Shown here piece after piece: positions 40,100 to 49,858 of a stretch of DNA of 64,000 nucleotides. Both the position numbers and the translations under genes were made by a program. The notes under the pieces are model-generated. The model was not told where the DNA came from. It ran no database searches and was given only the letters and a program-made list of their open reading frames with translations. The DNA comes from Paraoerskovia sediminicola (GTDB lineage: Bacteria; Actinomycetota; Actinomycetes; Actinomycetales; Cellulomonadaceae). Positions within the stretch are counted from its first letter, which is position 1; each line of letters begins with the position of its first letter. The stretch lies in contig NZ_AP027729.1 in NCBI RefSeq assembly GCF_030296575.1, positions 558,001-622,000 of the forward strand, given 5' to 3'.

Positions 40100-40780
40100 G
40101 TGCCCAACAGGAACGACAAGAAGGAGCGCGAGCGCAACGACGGCGTGCTCGTCGTCGGGCTCGGCCGGTTCGGCTCGTCCCTCGCCGGGACCCTGACCCG
40201 GCTGGGGCAGGACGTCCTGGCGGTCGAGCGCGACCCCGACCTCGTCGCGCAGTACTCGGGCCAGTTCCCGCTCGTCGAGGCGGACGCGACGAACCCGACG
40301 GCGCTCGAACAGCTCGGGGCGAAGGACTTCCCCGTCGCGGTCGTCGGGGTCGGGACGTCGCTCGAGGCGTCGGTCCTCGTGACCGGCAACCTGGTCGACC
40401 TCGAGACGCCGCAGATCTGGGCGAAGGCCGTGTCCGTCGAGCACGGACGCATCCTCACCAGGATCGGCGCACACCACGTCACGTTCCCGGAGGCCGACGC
40501 CGGCAACCGCGTCGCGCACCTCGTCTCGGGCAAGCTTCTCGACTACATCGAGGTCGAGGACGGCTTCACGATCGTCAAGATGCGGCCCCCGAAGGAGCTC
40601 CAGGGCTTCACGCTCGCCCAGACGAAGATCCGCGAGCGCTACGGCGTCACGGTCATGGGGGTCAAGCCTCCGGGCGAGGACTTCGTGTACGCCGTCCCGG
40701 ACACGCGGATCATGGCGAACGACCTGCTCGTGGTCTCGGGCCACGCCGAGCTGCTCGAGCGGTTCGCAGCGAGGCCCTGA
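40100..40780 (+). CDS. TrkA/KtrA-type RCK regulator of potassium uptake
   Basis: Cytosolic ring-forming subunit that gates TrkH; 226 residues. The RCK_N nucleotide-binding domain begins VLVVGLGRFGSSLAGTLTRLG (residues 16-36; key GxGxxGxxL) with the acidic VERDPDLV after it, and an RCK_C domain covers about residues 145-222. RCK_C domains bind c-di-AMP in several Gram-positive KtrA proteins, and a diadenylate cyclase (disA) is in this window. It starts at GTG 40100 and follows trkH. Confidence 0.92.
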   Translation: MPNRNDKKERERNDGVLVVGLGRFGSSLAGTLTRLGQDVLAVERDPDLVAQYSGQFPLVEADATNPTALEQLGAKDFPVAVVGVGTSLEASVLVTGNLVDLETPQIWAKAVSVEHGRILTRIGAHHVTFPEADAGNRVAHLVSGKLLDYIEVEDGFTIVKMRPPKELQGFTLAQTKIRERYGVTVMGVKPPGEDFVYAVPDTRIMANDLLVVSGHAELLERFAARP

Positions 40781-40833
40781 CCGCGTCGCCCGGCGCCGTG
40801 CGGGCCGGGCGACGGGTCAGGACCGTCCGGGGA

Positions 40834-41673
40834 TCAGCCGGCGCAGGTCCCGGCGATCTCGAACGTCGTCGCCTCGGCGCCCGGGTCGGCAGCGCCCCCG
40901 AAGCCGGAGGCGGTGAACGAGCCGTCGTCACCGATCTCGAACATCTCGACCGTGCCCTCGAACTCCGACCCGCCCGTCACCTCGACGCTGCCGGTGCCGC
41001 CGGCGACGTCGACCATCACCGTGCTCGTGCCGTCCGAGAACTCGAGGTCCAGGTCCGCCTCGTCGGGGTTCGTGCAGGTGGTCGCGGCACCCGAGACGTC
41101 GGCGCTGCCGTTCGCCGTGGTGAGCGTGACGTCGCCCGCGGCCGAGTCGCCGGCCGCGTCGCCGCCCGCGTCACCGGACCCGCCGGCGTCGCCGCCCGTG
41201 CAGCCGCCGAGCACCGTGAACGCGGTGGCGGTCGCGGAGTCGTCCGCGGCGCTCCCGGTCCCGGTGATGTTCACGGTCCCGTCGTCGCCGATCTCGAACA
41301 TGTCGGCCGTGCCCTCGAACTCCGGGCCGCCGGTCACGGTCACGGTCCCGGCGCCGTCGGCCACGTCGATGTCGACGGTGGCGTCGCCGTCGGTGAACGA
41401 GACGGCGAGGTTCTCCTCGTCCGCCGAGTCGCACGAGGACGCGGTGCCGTCGAGGTCGACCGCGCCGTCGGCGGTCTTCATCATGAACTGGAGCGGGTCG
41501 ACCGGACCGGACAGCGTCGGGGGCTCGGCGGGAGCCTCGGTCGTGGCCTCGGCGGTGGGCGTGGGATCCGCCGACGCGCCCGGGTCGGCCGCGTCCCCGT
41601 CATCGGCGCAGCCCGCGACGACACCCACCGTGAGAAGGGCGGTCAGGACCGTGGCACTGCGGAAAACCCTCAT
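40834..41673 (-). CDS. Lipoprotein with two tandem LpqH-like repeats
   Basis: 279 residues. The lipobox VVAGC has Cys22, followed by a Pro/Thr/Glu-rich spacer. Two ~95-residue repeats follow (about 62-159 and 182-278), joined by a Gly/Ala/Asp linker. Each repeat has an early Cys, the shared core TGG-x-EFEGT-x-x-MFEIGDDG, and a terminal Cys (LGGC / AGTC), suggesting one disulfide per repeat. The pattern recalls the mycobacterial 19-kDa lipoprotein LpqH family, but this is a judgement by eye. Monocistronic; function unknown. Confidence 0.8.
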   Translation of the reverse strand: MRVFRSATVLTALLTVGVVAGCADDGDAADPGASADPTPTAEATTEAPAEPPTLSGPVDPLQFMMKTADGAVDLDGTASSCDSADEENLAVSFTDGDATVDIDVADGAGTVTVTGGPEFEGTADMFEIGDDGTVNITGTGSAADDSATATAFTVLGGCTGGDAGGSGDAGGDAAGDSAAGDVTLTTANGSADVSGAATTCTNPDEADLDLEFSDGTSTVMVDVAGGTGSVEVTGGSEFEGTVEMFEIGDDGSFTASGFGGAADPGAEATTFEIAGTCAG

Positions 41674-41947
41674 GCTGGGCCTCTGCTCCTGGTGATCGAT
41701 CACCATCGGTGGGTGGCTCCACAGCCGACCCGATAGCCAGAAAGTAGCGGCACCAGCGCGATGCCGCGCGGCGACGCGCAGGCGGACCGGACGGACTCGG
41801 CAGCCCCGCTCCAGCGGCACCGCTCGGCGTGGACGGTGCGCTGAGGGCCGCGACCCGGCAGACTGGCCGCCAGGCGACGTCCGAGCACGATCACGGACCT
41901 GACGGGGCCCGGCCGACAGTGCCGGACGACGAGCGAGGAGCGGGCAG

Positions 41948-43516
41948 ATGTCGAGCGTTCTGCTGTGGGCTGTGCTGCTGACCGGGATCGTCGTCCTGAC
42001 GCCGCTCTCCGACCGCCTGCGCGTCCCCCAACCGGTGCTGCTGACGATCTTCGGCCTCGCCGTCCCGCTGTTCCCCTTCACGCCGGAGCTCCGCCTCCAG
42101 CCGGAGTACATCCTCCCGGTCGTGCTGCCGCCGCTCCTGTTCGCCGCCACGCAGCGGACGACGGCCCGGGAGTTCCGCAACAACGCCCGCCCGATCGCGA
42201 TCCTGGCGATCGGGCTCACGATCGCGTCGGCGGGCGCGGTCGCGTGCGTGGCCCACTGGGCCGGGCTCGACTGGGGGCCTGCGTGGGTGCTCGGGGCGAT
42301 CGTCGCGCCGCCGGACCCGGTCGCAGCGACAGCGGTCGCCCGCCGGCTGAGGCTCCCCGGGCGGATCGTGACGGTCCTCGAGGGCGAGGGCATGTTCAAC
42401 GATGCGACGGCCCTCGTGCTGTACCACGTGGCGGTCGCGGCCGTGGTGACCGGTGAGGTGACGGCTGGGGGCGTCACGCTCGACCTGCTGCTCGCCGTCG
42501 TCGGCGGCATCCTCGTCGGTCTGGTCGGCGGGTGGCTCGGGCACCTGGTCCTCGGACGGCTGCACATCGCCGCCGCCGAGACCACGGTGACGATCGCACT
42601 GCCCTTCGTCGCCTACCTGCTCGCCGAGGAGATCGGCGGCTCCGGCGTCCTCGCCGTCCTCACCCTCGGGCTCCTGCTCCGCTCCGTGAGCCACACGTCC
42701 GTGACGTCCGGGGGATGGCTCGTCGGCCGCGTCGTCTGGGAGTACCTCGACTACCTCATCACCGCCGTCGTGTTCGTCCTCATCGGCTTCGAGCTCACCG
42801 CGGTCATGGAGTCGAGCCCCGTCGCCAGCACCGCGTTGCCTCTCGCCCTCGGTGTGATCGGGGTGCTCGTCGTGCTGCGCTTCGCGTGGATGTTCCCGAG
42901 CGTGCTGCTGGTGCGCAGCATCGTGCGCAGGCGAGGGAGCACCCGCGAGACGTTCACCAACCCGGAGGCGTTCGTCATCTCGTGGGCGGGCATGCGCGGC
43001 GTCGTGACCGTCGCGTCCGCGCTCGCGCTGCCCTGGGCCGCCGAGGGATCATCCGGGTTCCCGGACCGGGACACGATCGTGTTCGTCGGCCTGGCGACCG
43101 TGCTGGCGACCCTCGTCCTCCAGGGGCTCACGCTGGCTCCGGTCGTCAAGGCCGCCAAGGTGGGCAGCGAGGTCGACGAGGCCGCCGAGGCCGCGGCCCT
43201 GCGCGAGCGCGCGACCTCCGCGGCGCTCGACGCCGCCCGCGCACGACAGGACGTCCCCGCGCTCGTCCAGCGTGCCGTCGTCGAGCAGTACGAGGGGCGG
43301 CTCGCCACGCTCGAGCTGCGCCGCTCGATCCGGACCGGCGAGGCGGAGTCCCTGACCGAGCCGCACCCGGAGACGCTCTCCGAGCTCCTGCGGGAGACCA
43401 CCGAGGTCGAGCGCGAGCTCGTCATCCGTGCGCGCAACCACGGCGAGGTCAGCCCCGAGGTCGCCGACGAGGTGCTCCACGAGATCGAGGAACGCGCGGT
43501 GCGCGAGGGCGAGTGA
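41948..43516 (+). CDS. CPA1-family Na+/H+ antiporter
   Basis: 522 residues. About twelve spans in the first 410 residues include the CPA1 ion-site segment GAIVAPPDPVAATAVARRL (about residues 117-135; key P-D-P) and LEGEGMFNDATALVLY with the conserved Asn-Asp. The last ~110 residues are a cytosolic, helical Glu/Arg/Ala-rich tail. Exchange of Na+ or K+ for protons is expected; the ion preference cannot be told. It is followed by an unrelated surface-protein gene. Confidence 0.92.
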   Translation: MSSVLLWAVLLTGIVVLTPLSDRLRVPQPVLLTIFGLAVPLFPFTPELRLQPEYILPVVLPPLLFAATQRTTAREFRNNARPIAILAIGLTIASAGAVACVAHWAGLDWGPAWVLGAIVAPPDPVAATAVARRLRLPGRIVTVLEGEGMFNDATALVLYHVAVAAVVTGEVTAGGVTLDLLLAVVGGILVGLVGGWLGHLVLGRLHIAAAETTVTIALPFVAYLLAEEIGGSGVLAVLTLGLLLRSVSHTSVTSGGWLVGRVVWEYLDYLITAVVFVLIGFELTAVMESSPVASTALPLALGVIGVLVVLRFAWMFPSVLLVRSIVRRRGSTRETFTNPEAFVISWAGMRGVVTVASALALPWAAEGSSGFPDRDTIVFVGLATVLATLVLQGLTLAPVVKAAKVGSEVDEAAEAAALRERATSAALDAARARQDVPALVQRAVVEQYEGRLATLELRRSIRTGEAESLTEPHPETLSELLRETTEVERELVIRARNHGEVSPEVADEVLHEIEERAVREGE

Positions 43517-43631
43517 GCGGGTCGAGGCGACCCCGCGCGTCTCACCTGCGGAGACGCCTCCCATCGGTTCCCCCCAGAAGGCTGACAGCCCGGTAAGCCT
43601 GTGGCATGATCTCGTCAGCCCGACGCGAACC

Positions 43632-43664
43632 TTCGTGATTCCTTCACATCTTCTTCACACTCTG
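43632..43664 (+). promoter_or_regulatory. Three 11-nt direct repeats resembling a PHO box
   Basis: TTCGTGATTCC, TTCACATCTTC and TTCACACTCTG follow one another with starts at 43632, 43643 and 43654, an exact 11-nt period. PhoP boxes in Streptomyces are tandem 11-nt units built around GTTCACC. The repeats are 44-76 nt upstream of the LAATG surface-protein start, so they may place this gene under phosphate control. Not tested. Confidence 0.45.
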
Positions 43665-43707
43665 CGTCGGTCCAGGCTCACCGCCCGCCCCGGAACCAGG
43701 GAGAACG

Positions 43708-45687
43708 ATGCAGTTCAGGAGAAGGATCGCCGCGATCGCCGCGGCCTCAATGCTGGCAGTGGGGGTCGCGCCCGCGCTCGCCACGTCCGCCGCCGCGACG
43801 ACACCCGAGTGGATGGGCACGCCCTGGGGGCCTCTGCTGTCCCCCGCGCACCCCGGGTGGTTCGTCGAGCGCGACGACGTGCAGCCGACGCTGGCGTCGG
43901 ACGGCCTGCAGTTCACCGGAGCCGCCGCAGCCGCCGGAGGCATCAACAAGAACGTCGACGTACCGCTCTCCGACCTCGCCGACGTGGCCATGTCCTACGC
44001 GATCACGTCCAACATCGGCGGCAGCACGCCGTCCTTCCAGATCGTGCTCGACAAGGACCCCGAGATCGAGGGCGCCAGCGGTCACTACTACCGCATCTCG
44101 TGGGACGTCGGCGTGAACGGCGAACCCGCCACCGGCACGTACTCCGACCTCGAGGACGGCACCTGGACCAAGGCCGGGCAAGACCCCCAGAGCCTCGCCG
44201 ACTGGTCCGACGAGTTCCCGAACGCCGTGGTCAAGGCCTACAGCGTCCATCAGAGCTCCAACACCGCGGGGAGCACCTCGGTCCTCACCGACGTGACGTT
44301 CGGTGACGAGACGTCCACGTTCGGCGGCGCCGCCATCGACGCGTCGCTCGTCTGCACGGACACCGCAGCGGTGCACGCGACGAACCTCGACGAGCAGGGT
44401 TGGTCCGGGAAGGGTCAGTACGCGAAGAAGGGCCTGCGGTTCCGCGTCCCCGGAGGCTGGGCCGAGAAGTCCAGCTCGCTCGATCTCCCGGCCGGCACCA
44501 CCCTCGCCGACGTCGCCCGCGACCTCGACATCGAGGCCGAGGACACCCAGTACGTCGGGATCAAGCTCACGACGTCGATGGGCACCATCACCTACGAAGA
44601 GGCTCCGGGCTACGGATACAGCCTCTGGTCGAAGGACGCGTTCCCCGAGCTCGTCAGCTCCACGAGCTTCTACCCGGCTTTCGCCCCCGTCTCCGAGTGG
44701 GTCTACCGCTACGGCGACCTCGAGGTGACGAAGGCGTCGGTCCTCGTGACCAGCGACGTCCAGAAGCAGAACTTCATCACCGGCCTCTCGTTCGGCTGCA
44801 CCGACTACACGTTCGGCAAGGCCACCGAGGTCACGCCGACCACGCCCACCTTCACCGACGTCTGCAACGCGGACGACACCACGTCCAACATCACGGGCCG
44901 GCCGTTCCCCGTGGTCAAGGGCGTGACCTACAGCGAGAAGCAGACCAAGCAGGGCGTCGTCGTCGTGGCGGTCCCGGCCGGTCCGGAGTTCGCCCTCAGC
45001 GACAAGCCGTCGGCCACCAAGAACCCGGACCGCTGGCAGTGGGCCCGCGGCGACTCCGGCGCGTCCTGCGACGACCTCGTCGTCCTCGTCGCGCCGACCG
45101 CCGACATCGACGATGCCGGCGTCCCGACCGTGTCGTGGGGCTTCGACCTGCCGACCGGCTGGGACTTCCCGGCCGAGTGGCTGGCCGACCCGGAGAACGA
45201 CCCCGAGCATCCCGTGGACGTGACGTTCTCGGACGACCACGGCAACGCGGTCACCTACCCGAGCCAGGACCTCGTCGGCTCGATGGTCTGGCCCGGCTGG
45301 ACCGAGCTCGAGGACGGCACCTGGGCCCCGACGGACACCGACCTCGCGTGGACGACCGAGGGCACCATCACGGTGACGTTCTCGGTCAACCCGGGCTCGA
45401 CCGCGACGGTCACGTACCCGGAGGGGGCCGCGGCGTTCGCCGTGGCGGACCCGGCCGCTCCGGCGGCGGGCGACGACTCCACGACCGACACGGCGACCGA
45501 CACGGAGAGCGACACGGGCTCGGCGACGGTCACCTCGGCCGAGCTCGTCTCGGCGGAGACCACCGGTTCGACGGGCTCGTCGCTCGCCGCGACCGGTGCG
45601 TCGGTGGCGCTCTACGGCGGTATCGCCCTGCTGCTCGCCGCGGCCGGCGGCGCGGTGCTGTTCGTGCTGCGCCGTCGCCAGGCCTGA
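43708..45687 (+). CDS. Sortase-anchored (LAATG) surface protein of unknown function
   Basis: 659 residues. A signal peptide (FRRRIAAIAAASMLAVGVA, cleavage near residue 31) is followed by a Trp/Gly-rich beta domain, a Thr-linked middle domain, and a Ser/Thr/Asp-rich stalk (about 590-620). The C-terminus has LAATG (626-630), a hydrophobic segment and RRR, the class E sortase signal. Eight or so Cys residues could pair in the two globular parts. I recognise no enzyme or binding motif; an adhesin, matrix or wall protein is a guess. The gene stands alone behind a PHO-box-like repeat and ends at a strong terminator. Confidence 0.82.
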   Translation: MQFRRRIAAIAAASMLAVGVAPALATSAAATTPEWMGTPWGPLLSPAHPGWFVERDDVQPTLASDGLQFTGAAAAAGGINKNVDVPLSDLADVAMSYAITSNIGGSTPSFQIVLDKDPEIEGASGHYYRISWDVGVNGEPATGTYSDLEDGTWTKAGQDPQSLADWSDEFPNAVVKAYSVHQSSNTAGSTSVLTDVTFGDETSTFGGAAIDASLVCTDTAAVHATNLDEQGWSGKGQYAKKGLRFRVPGGWAEKSSSLDLPAGTTLADVARDLDIEAEDTQYVGIKLTTSMGTITYEEAPGYGYSLWSKDAFPELVSSTSFYPAFAPVSEWVYRYGDLEVTKASVLVTSDVQKQNFITGLSFGCTDYTFGKATEVTPTTPTFTDVCNADDTTSNITGRPFPVVKGVTYSEKQTKQGVVVVAVPAGPEFALSDKPSATKNPDRWQWARGDSGASCDDLVVLVAPTADIDDAGVPTVSWGFDLPTGWDFPAEWLADPENDPEHPVDVTFSDDHGNAVTYPSQDLVGSMVWPGWTELEDGTWAPTDTDLAWTTEGTITVTFSVNPGSTATVTYPEGAAAFAVADPAAPAAGDDSTTDTATDTESDTGSATVTSAELVSAETTGSTGSSLAATGASVALYGGIALLLAAAGGAVLFVLRRRQA

Positions 45688-45760
45688 CAGCAGGCGCGAC
45701 GGCGGACGAGATGCGAGCGATGCTTCGCAGACCGACACGCGTGTGAGGCGCGCCTGACGC

Positions 45761-45802
45761 ATGACGAAGGGCTCCGGGGTCGCCCCCGGAGCCCTTCGTC
45801 AT
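45761..45802. terminator. Bidirectional hairpin terminator
   Basis: Perfect 19-bp arms (45761-45779 and 45784-45802) with a 4-nt loop lie between the LAATG gene and the convergent araA. One of the strongest hairpins in the window. Confidence 0.9.
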
Positions 45803-45806
45803 GCCG

Positions 45807-47314
45807 TCACATGCCCTGCGCGAGCCGGTAGTAGACCTGGTTCCACCGCAGCTCCTGCTGGAACCCGCGCGGCGTCGTCCCCTCGTCGATGACGGCGAGC
45901 TCGACGCCCGCGATCTCCGCGAAGTCCTCGAACGCGTCGCGCCCCAGCGCGGTGGTCATCACCGTGTGGTGCGCGGCCCCGGCCATGAGCCACGCCTCAG
46001 CGGACGTCGCGAAGCTCGGCGCCGGCTCCCAGACCGCCCGCGCGACCGGGAGGTTCGGCAGCTCGTGCCCTGCCTCGACGACCTCGACGACGTTCGCGGT
46101 GAGGCGGAACCGGTCGCGCAGGTCGCTCATCGCGACGACCACGGCGGGTCCCGGGTCGGTGTCGAACACGAGGCGCACGGGGTCCTCGCGGTCCCCGATG
46201 CCGAGCGGGTGGATCTCGAGCCTCGGGCGCGAGGTGGTCAGCGACGGGCAGATCTCGAGCATGTGGGCACCGAGGATCCGCTCCTGGCCCGGCACGAGGT
46301 CGTACGTGTAGTCCTCCATGAGGCTGGCACCGCCCGGGAGCCCGTGCCCCATGACCTTCGCGACGCGCACGAGCACGGCGGTCTTCCAGTCGCCCTCGGC
46401 GCCGAAGCCGTAGCCGTCGGCCATCAGGCGCTGGACCGCGAGGCCGGGGAGCTGGCGCAGCCCACCGAGGTCCTCGAACGTCGTCGTGAACGCGGTGTGC
46501 CCGCCCTCCTCGAGGAACGAGCGCATGCCGAGCTCCTGGCGCGCCCCGTAGCGCAGCGACTCGTGGCGCTCTCCCCGGCCCGCAGCTCAGGGACGACCTC
46601 GTAGAGCTCCTCGTACTCCGCGACGAGGGCGTCGACGTCGGCCTCGGCCACGGCGTCGACGCGCTCGACGAGCTCGTTCACGCCCCACGTGTTGACCGAG
46701 ACCCCGAGCCGGATCTCCGCCTCCGTCTTGTCGCCCTCGGTGACCGCGACGTTGCGCATGTTGTCGCCGAAGCGGGCGAGGCGCATGTGCTGCGCGGCGT
46801 CCCACCCCGCGGCGGCCCGGGCCCAGGTCCCGATGCGGCGCTGCACCTCCGGGTTGCTGACGTGACCGACGACCGTCTTGCGGGCCACGCCGAGCCGCGT
46901 CTGGATGTACCCGAACTCCCGGTCGCCGTGGGCGGCCTGGTTGAGGTTCATGAAGTCCATGTCGATCGTCGACCAGGGCAGCTCGACGTTCGCCTGCGTG
47001 TGCAGGTGCAGCAGCGGCTTGCGCAGCGCGTCGAGACCGCGGATCCACATCTTGGCGGGCGAGAACGTGTGCATCCAGGCGATGACGCCGAGGCACGCGT
47101 CGTCGGAGCCGGCGTCGAGCATCGCGCGCTGGATCGAGTCCGACTCCTTGAGCACGGGCTTCCAGACGATCTTGACCGGCACGGGTCCGGCCGCGTCGAG
47201 CGCCGTCGCGATGGCCTGCGACTGCTCGGCCACCTGGACCAACGTCTCCTCGCCGTACAGCCCCTGGCTGCCGGTGAGGAACCAGATCTCCTTGCCCTCG
47301 AACGGGTTCTGCAT
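45807..47314 (-). CDS. araA: L-arabinose isomerase (one frame disruption)
   Basis: Converts L-arabinose to L-ribulose; 502 residues after correction. The N-terminus [21 protein letters not shown] (GSQ-x-LYG) and [15 protein letters not shown] are family signatures; the C-terminal part has [20 protein letters not shown] and MLEICPSL. The break after ELRAG is repaired by one G at 46573-46576, giving [20 protein letters not shown]. The metal ligands (two Glu, two His) are spread across both frames. The ATG overlaps the araD stop. Confidence 0.94.
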
Positions 47315-48063
47315 CACTTCTCCTGGGTGTCGTCGGCGGACGTCGCGGCGCTGCTCTGGCCGTAGACGTTCTGGTAGCGGGCGTACAGCGAGTCGATCTT
47401 GTCCTGCGGGATCGGCAGGGGGTCGCCGAGCTGGCGGGAGACGTGCACGGTGCGCGCGACCTCCTCGCACATCGCGGCAGCCTTGACGGCAGCCTTGCCG
47501 TCCGTGCCGATGGTGAAGGGGCCGTGGTTCTGCATGAGCACGGCGGGGCTGCGCGACCCGCGCAGGGTCTCGACGATGCCGCGGCCGATCGAGTCGTCGC
47601 CGATCAGCGCGAACGGGCCGATCGGGATCGGCCCGCCGAACTCGTCGGCCATCATCGTCAGCACGCACGGCACCGGCTCGGCGCGCGCGGCCCACGCGGT
47701 CGCGTACGTCGAGTGCGTGTGGACGACGCCGCCCACCTCGGGCATGTGGGCGTAGACGTAGGCGTGGGCCGCCGTGTCGGACGACGGCGCGCGGCTCCCC
47801 TCGATCAGGTTCGCCTCGAGGTCGCACACGACCATCGAGTCAGGGGTGAGCGCGTCGTACGTGACCCCGGAGGGCTTGATGACGAGCAGGTCGGTCGAGC
47901 CGTCGCCGCCCGGCACCCGGACGCGCTCGGACACGTTGCCGGCGGTCCACACGACGAGGCCCCACCGGGGCAGCTCGGCGTGCAGCGCGGCGACACGCTC
48001 CTTGGCGGCGTCGACGGCGGAGCGGAGCCCGGGCGGGATCTGGCTGGTGGGTTCCTCGGTCAT
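47314..48063 (-). CDS. araD: L-ribulose-5-phosphate 4-epimerase
   Basis: Class II aldolase-fold enzyme yielding D-xylulose 5-phosphate, 249 residues. Motifs are [10 protein letters not shown] (phosphate site, about residues 40-49), [23 protein letters not shown], the zinc His pair in [15 protein letters not shown] (about 113-127; key H-T-H-S), and a third His in [11 protein letters not shown]. Middle gene of araB-araD-araA; the gap to araB is 116 nt, and it overlaps araA by 1 nt. Confidence 0.94.
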   Translation of the reverse strand: MTEEPTSQIPPGLRSAVDAAKERVAALHAELPRWGLVVWTAGNVSERVRVPGGDGSTDLLVIKPSGVTYDALTPDSMVVCDLEANLIEGSRAPSSDTAAHAYVYAHMPEVGGVVHTHSTYATAWAARAEPVPCVLTMMADEFGGPIPIGPFALIGDDSIGRGIVETLRGSRSPAVLMQNHGPFTIGTDGKAAVKAAAMCEEVARTVHVSRQLGDPLPIPQDKIDSLYARYQNVYGQSSAATSADDTQEK

Positions 48064-48179
48064 CTGGGTCTCTCCGTTGCGCGTAGCTGGGGTTCGGGTG
48101 TGGTTCGGGCGGCGTCTCGGCGGGCGGGGCGGCGGGCGTAGCGACGTCCGGGTCGCGGTCCGCGCCGCCGCGAGCGCCG

Positions 48180-49783
48180 TCAGAGGGACTCGGTGGCGGC
48201 GCGCTCGACGGGGAGCCCGGCCTCGAAGCGCTCCAGGTACCGGGCGAACCCGGCGACGTCGTCCTGGTCCGGCGCGACGGTGTCGAGCTCGGCCGTGGCG
48301 AACACGTGCTCGGCGAGGTACGTCCCGAGGTCCTGCCCGGGTGCCGCACGGAGGTAGTCGGCGAGCACCGCGATCCCCCAGGCTCCGCCCTCGCCCGCCG
48401 TGCGGCCGACCGTGACGGGCGCGTCGGTCGCCGCCGCGAGGAACCGCTGCGCGACCCCGGCGGTCCGGAAGACGCCGCCGTGGGCGAACATCGCGTCGAT
48501 CGCCACGCCCTCGCTCGCGAGCACGCGCATGCCGAGCGCGAGCGTCGCGAACGCCGTGTAGATCTGCGTCCGCATGACGTTCGCGAGCGACATGGTGCTG
48601 TCCGGGGTGCGGACGAACAGCGGGCGTCCCTCGTCGAGGCCGGCCACCGGCTCGCCGGAGAGGTAGTTGTACGCGACGAGTCCGCCGCCGTCGGCCTCGC
48701 CCTCGAGCGCCGCGCCGAACAGGGCGGCGTACACCTCGTCGGTCGTCGCGGGGCTACCGAGGGCTGTCGCGAACGCGCCGAACATCTCGACCCAGGCGCG
48801 CAGCTCGCTCGCCCCGTTGTTGCAGTGGACCATCGCGACGAGGTCCCCCGCAGGGGTCGTCACCAGGTCGAGCTCGTGGTGCACCTGCTCGAGCGGCCGC
48901 TCGAGCACGACCATCGCGAAGATCGACGTGCCGGCACTGACGTTGCCGCTGCGCGGCGCCACCGAGCCCGTCGCCACCATCCCGGTCCCGGCGTCTCCCT
49001 CCGGCGGGCACAGCGGTAGCCCCGGGACGAGCGAGCCGGTGGGGTCGAGCCAGGCGGCACCGTCGGCGGTCAGCTCGCCGGCGGCGGCCCCGGCGACGAG
49101 GACGTCGGGGAGGACGTCGGCGAGGCGCCAGGCGACGCCGCGCGCTGCGACGAGGCGGTCGGCGCGCTGCAGCAGCGCGGCGTCGTACCCCCTGGTGCCG
49201 GGGTCCACCGGGAACATCCCGGAGGCGTCACCGACACCGAGGACCTTGCGGCCGGTCAGCCGCCAGTGCACGTACCCCGCGAGGGTCGTGAGGAACGCGA
49301 CCTCGGGCACGTGCGCCTCGTCGTCGAGGATCGCCTGGTAGGCGTGCGCGACGGACCAGCGCAGCGGGATGTTGCAGCCGAGCTCCGCCGTCAGCGCTGC
49401 CGAGGCACGGCCCGTGCTGGTGTTGCGCCACGTCCGGAACGGCACGAGCAGGCGGTCGTCGGCGCCGAACGCCAGGTAGCCGTGCATCATCGCGGAGACG
49501 CCGAGCGCACCGAAGGTGGTGGGGCGGACGCCGTAGCGCGCCTCGACGTCGTCGACCAGCCGCGCGTAGCAGTCCTGGAGCCCGGCCTCGACGGCGTCGA
49601 GGAGTACGTCCACACGCCGTCGACGAGCTGGTTCTCCCAGTCGTGCGCACCGTCGGCGACCGGGGCGCCGTCCGGCCCGATCAGGCACGCCTTGATGCGG
49701 GTCGAGCCGAGCTCGATGCCCAGGGCGGTCCGACCCTCGAGGATCGCCGACCGCACGTTTCGGGGATCGTCCTGCTGCGCCAT
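48180..49783 (-). CDS. araB: Ribulokinase, FGGY family (one frame disruption)
   Basis: Phosphorylates L-ribulose; 534 residues corrected. The N-terminal ATP/sugar domain [20 protein letters not shown] (about residues 20-39) is in one frame; the rest, with [15 protein letters not shown] and [19 protein letters not shown], is in another. One C added at 49601-49602 gives [20 protein letters not shown] kinases are hard to tell apart by eye; ribulokinase is inferred from araD and araA next door. It has a good promoter with a LacI-type operator upstream. Confidence 0.9.
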
Positions 49784-49808
49784 CGCCGCTTCTCCGCTCC
49801 GAGAAAGA

Positions 49809-49850
49809 TGTTAACGCTCACATCATGCCATCGTCGAAACGTCACGGCAA
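49809..49850 (-). promoter_or_regulatory. araB promoter with LacI-type operator
   Basis: On the minus strand a -35 TTGCCG (49845-49850), a 17-nt spacer and a -10 CATGAT (49822-49827) are followed by TGTGAGCGTTAACA (49809-49822), a partial palindrome with the CG centre typical of LacI-family sites. The operator overlaps the end of the -10 box and the start region, so the repressor encoded upstream would block araBDA. Confidence 0.75.
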
Positions 49851-49858
49851 CCGTCACG

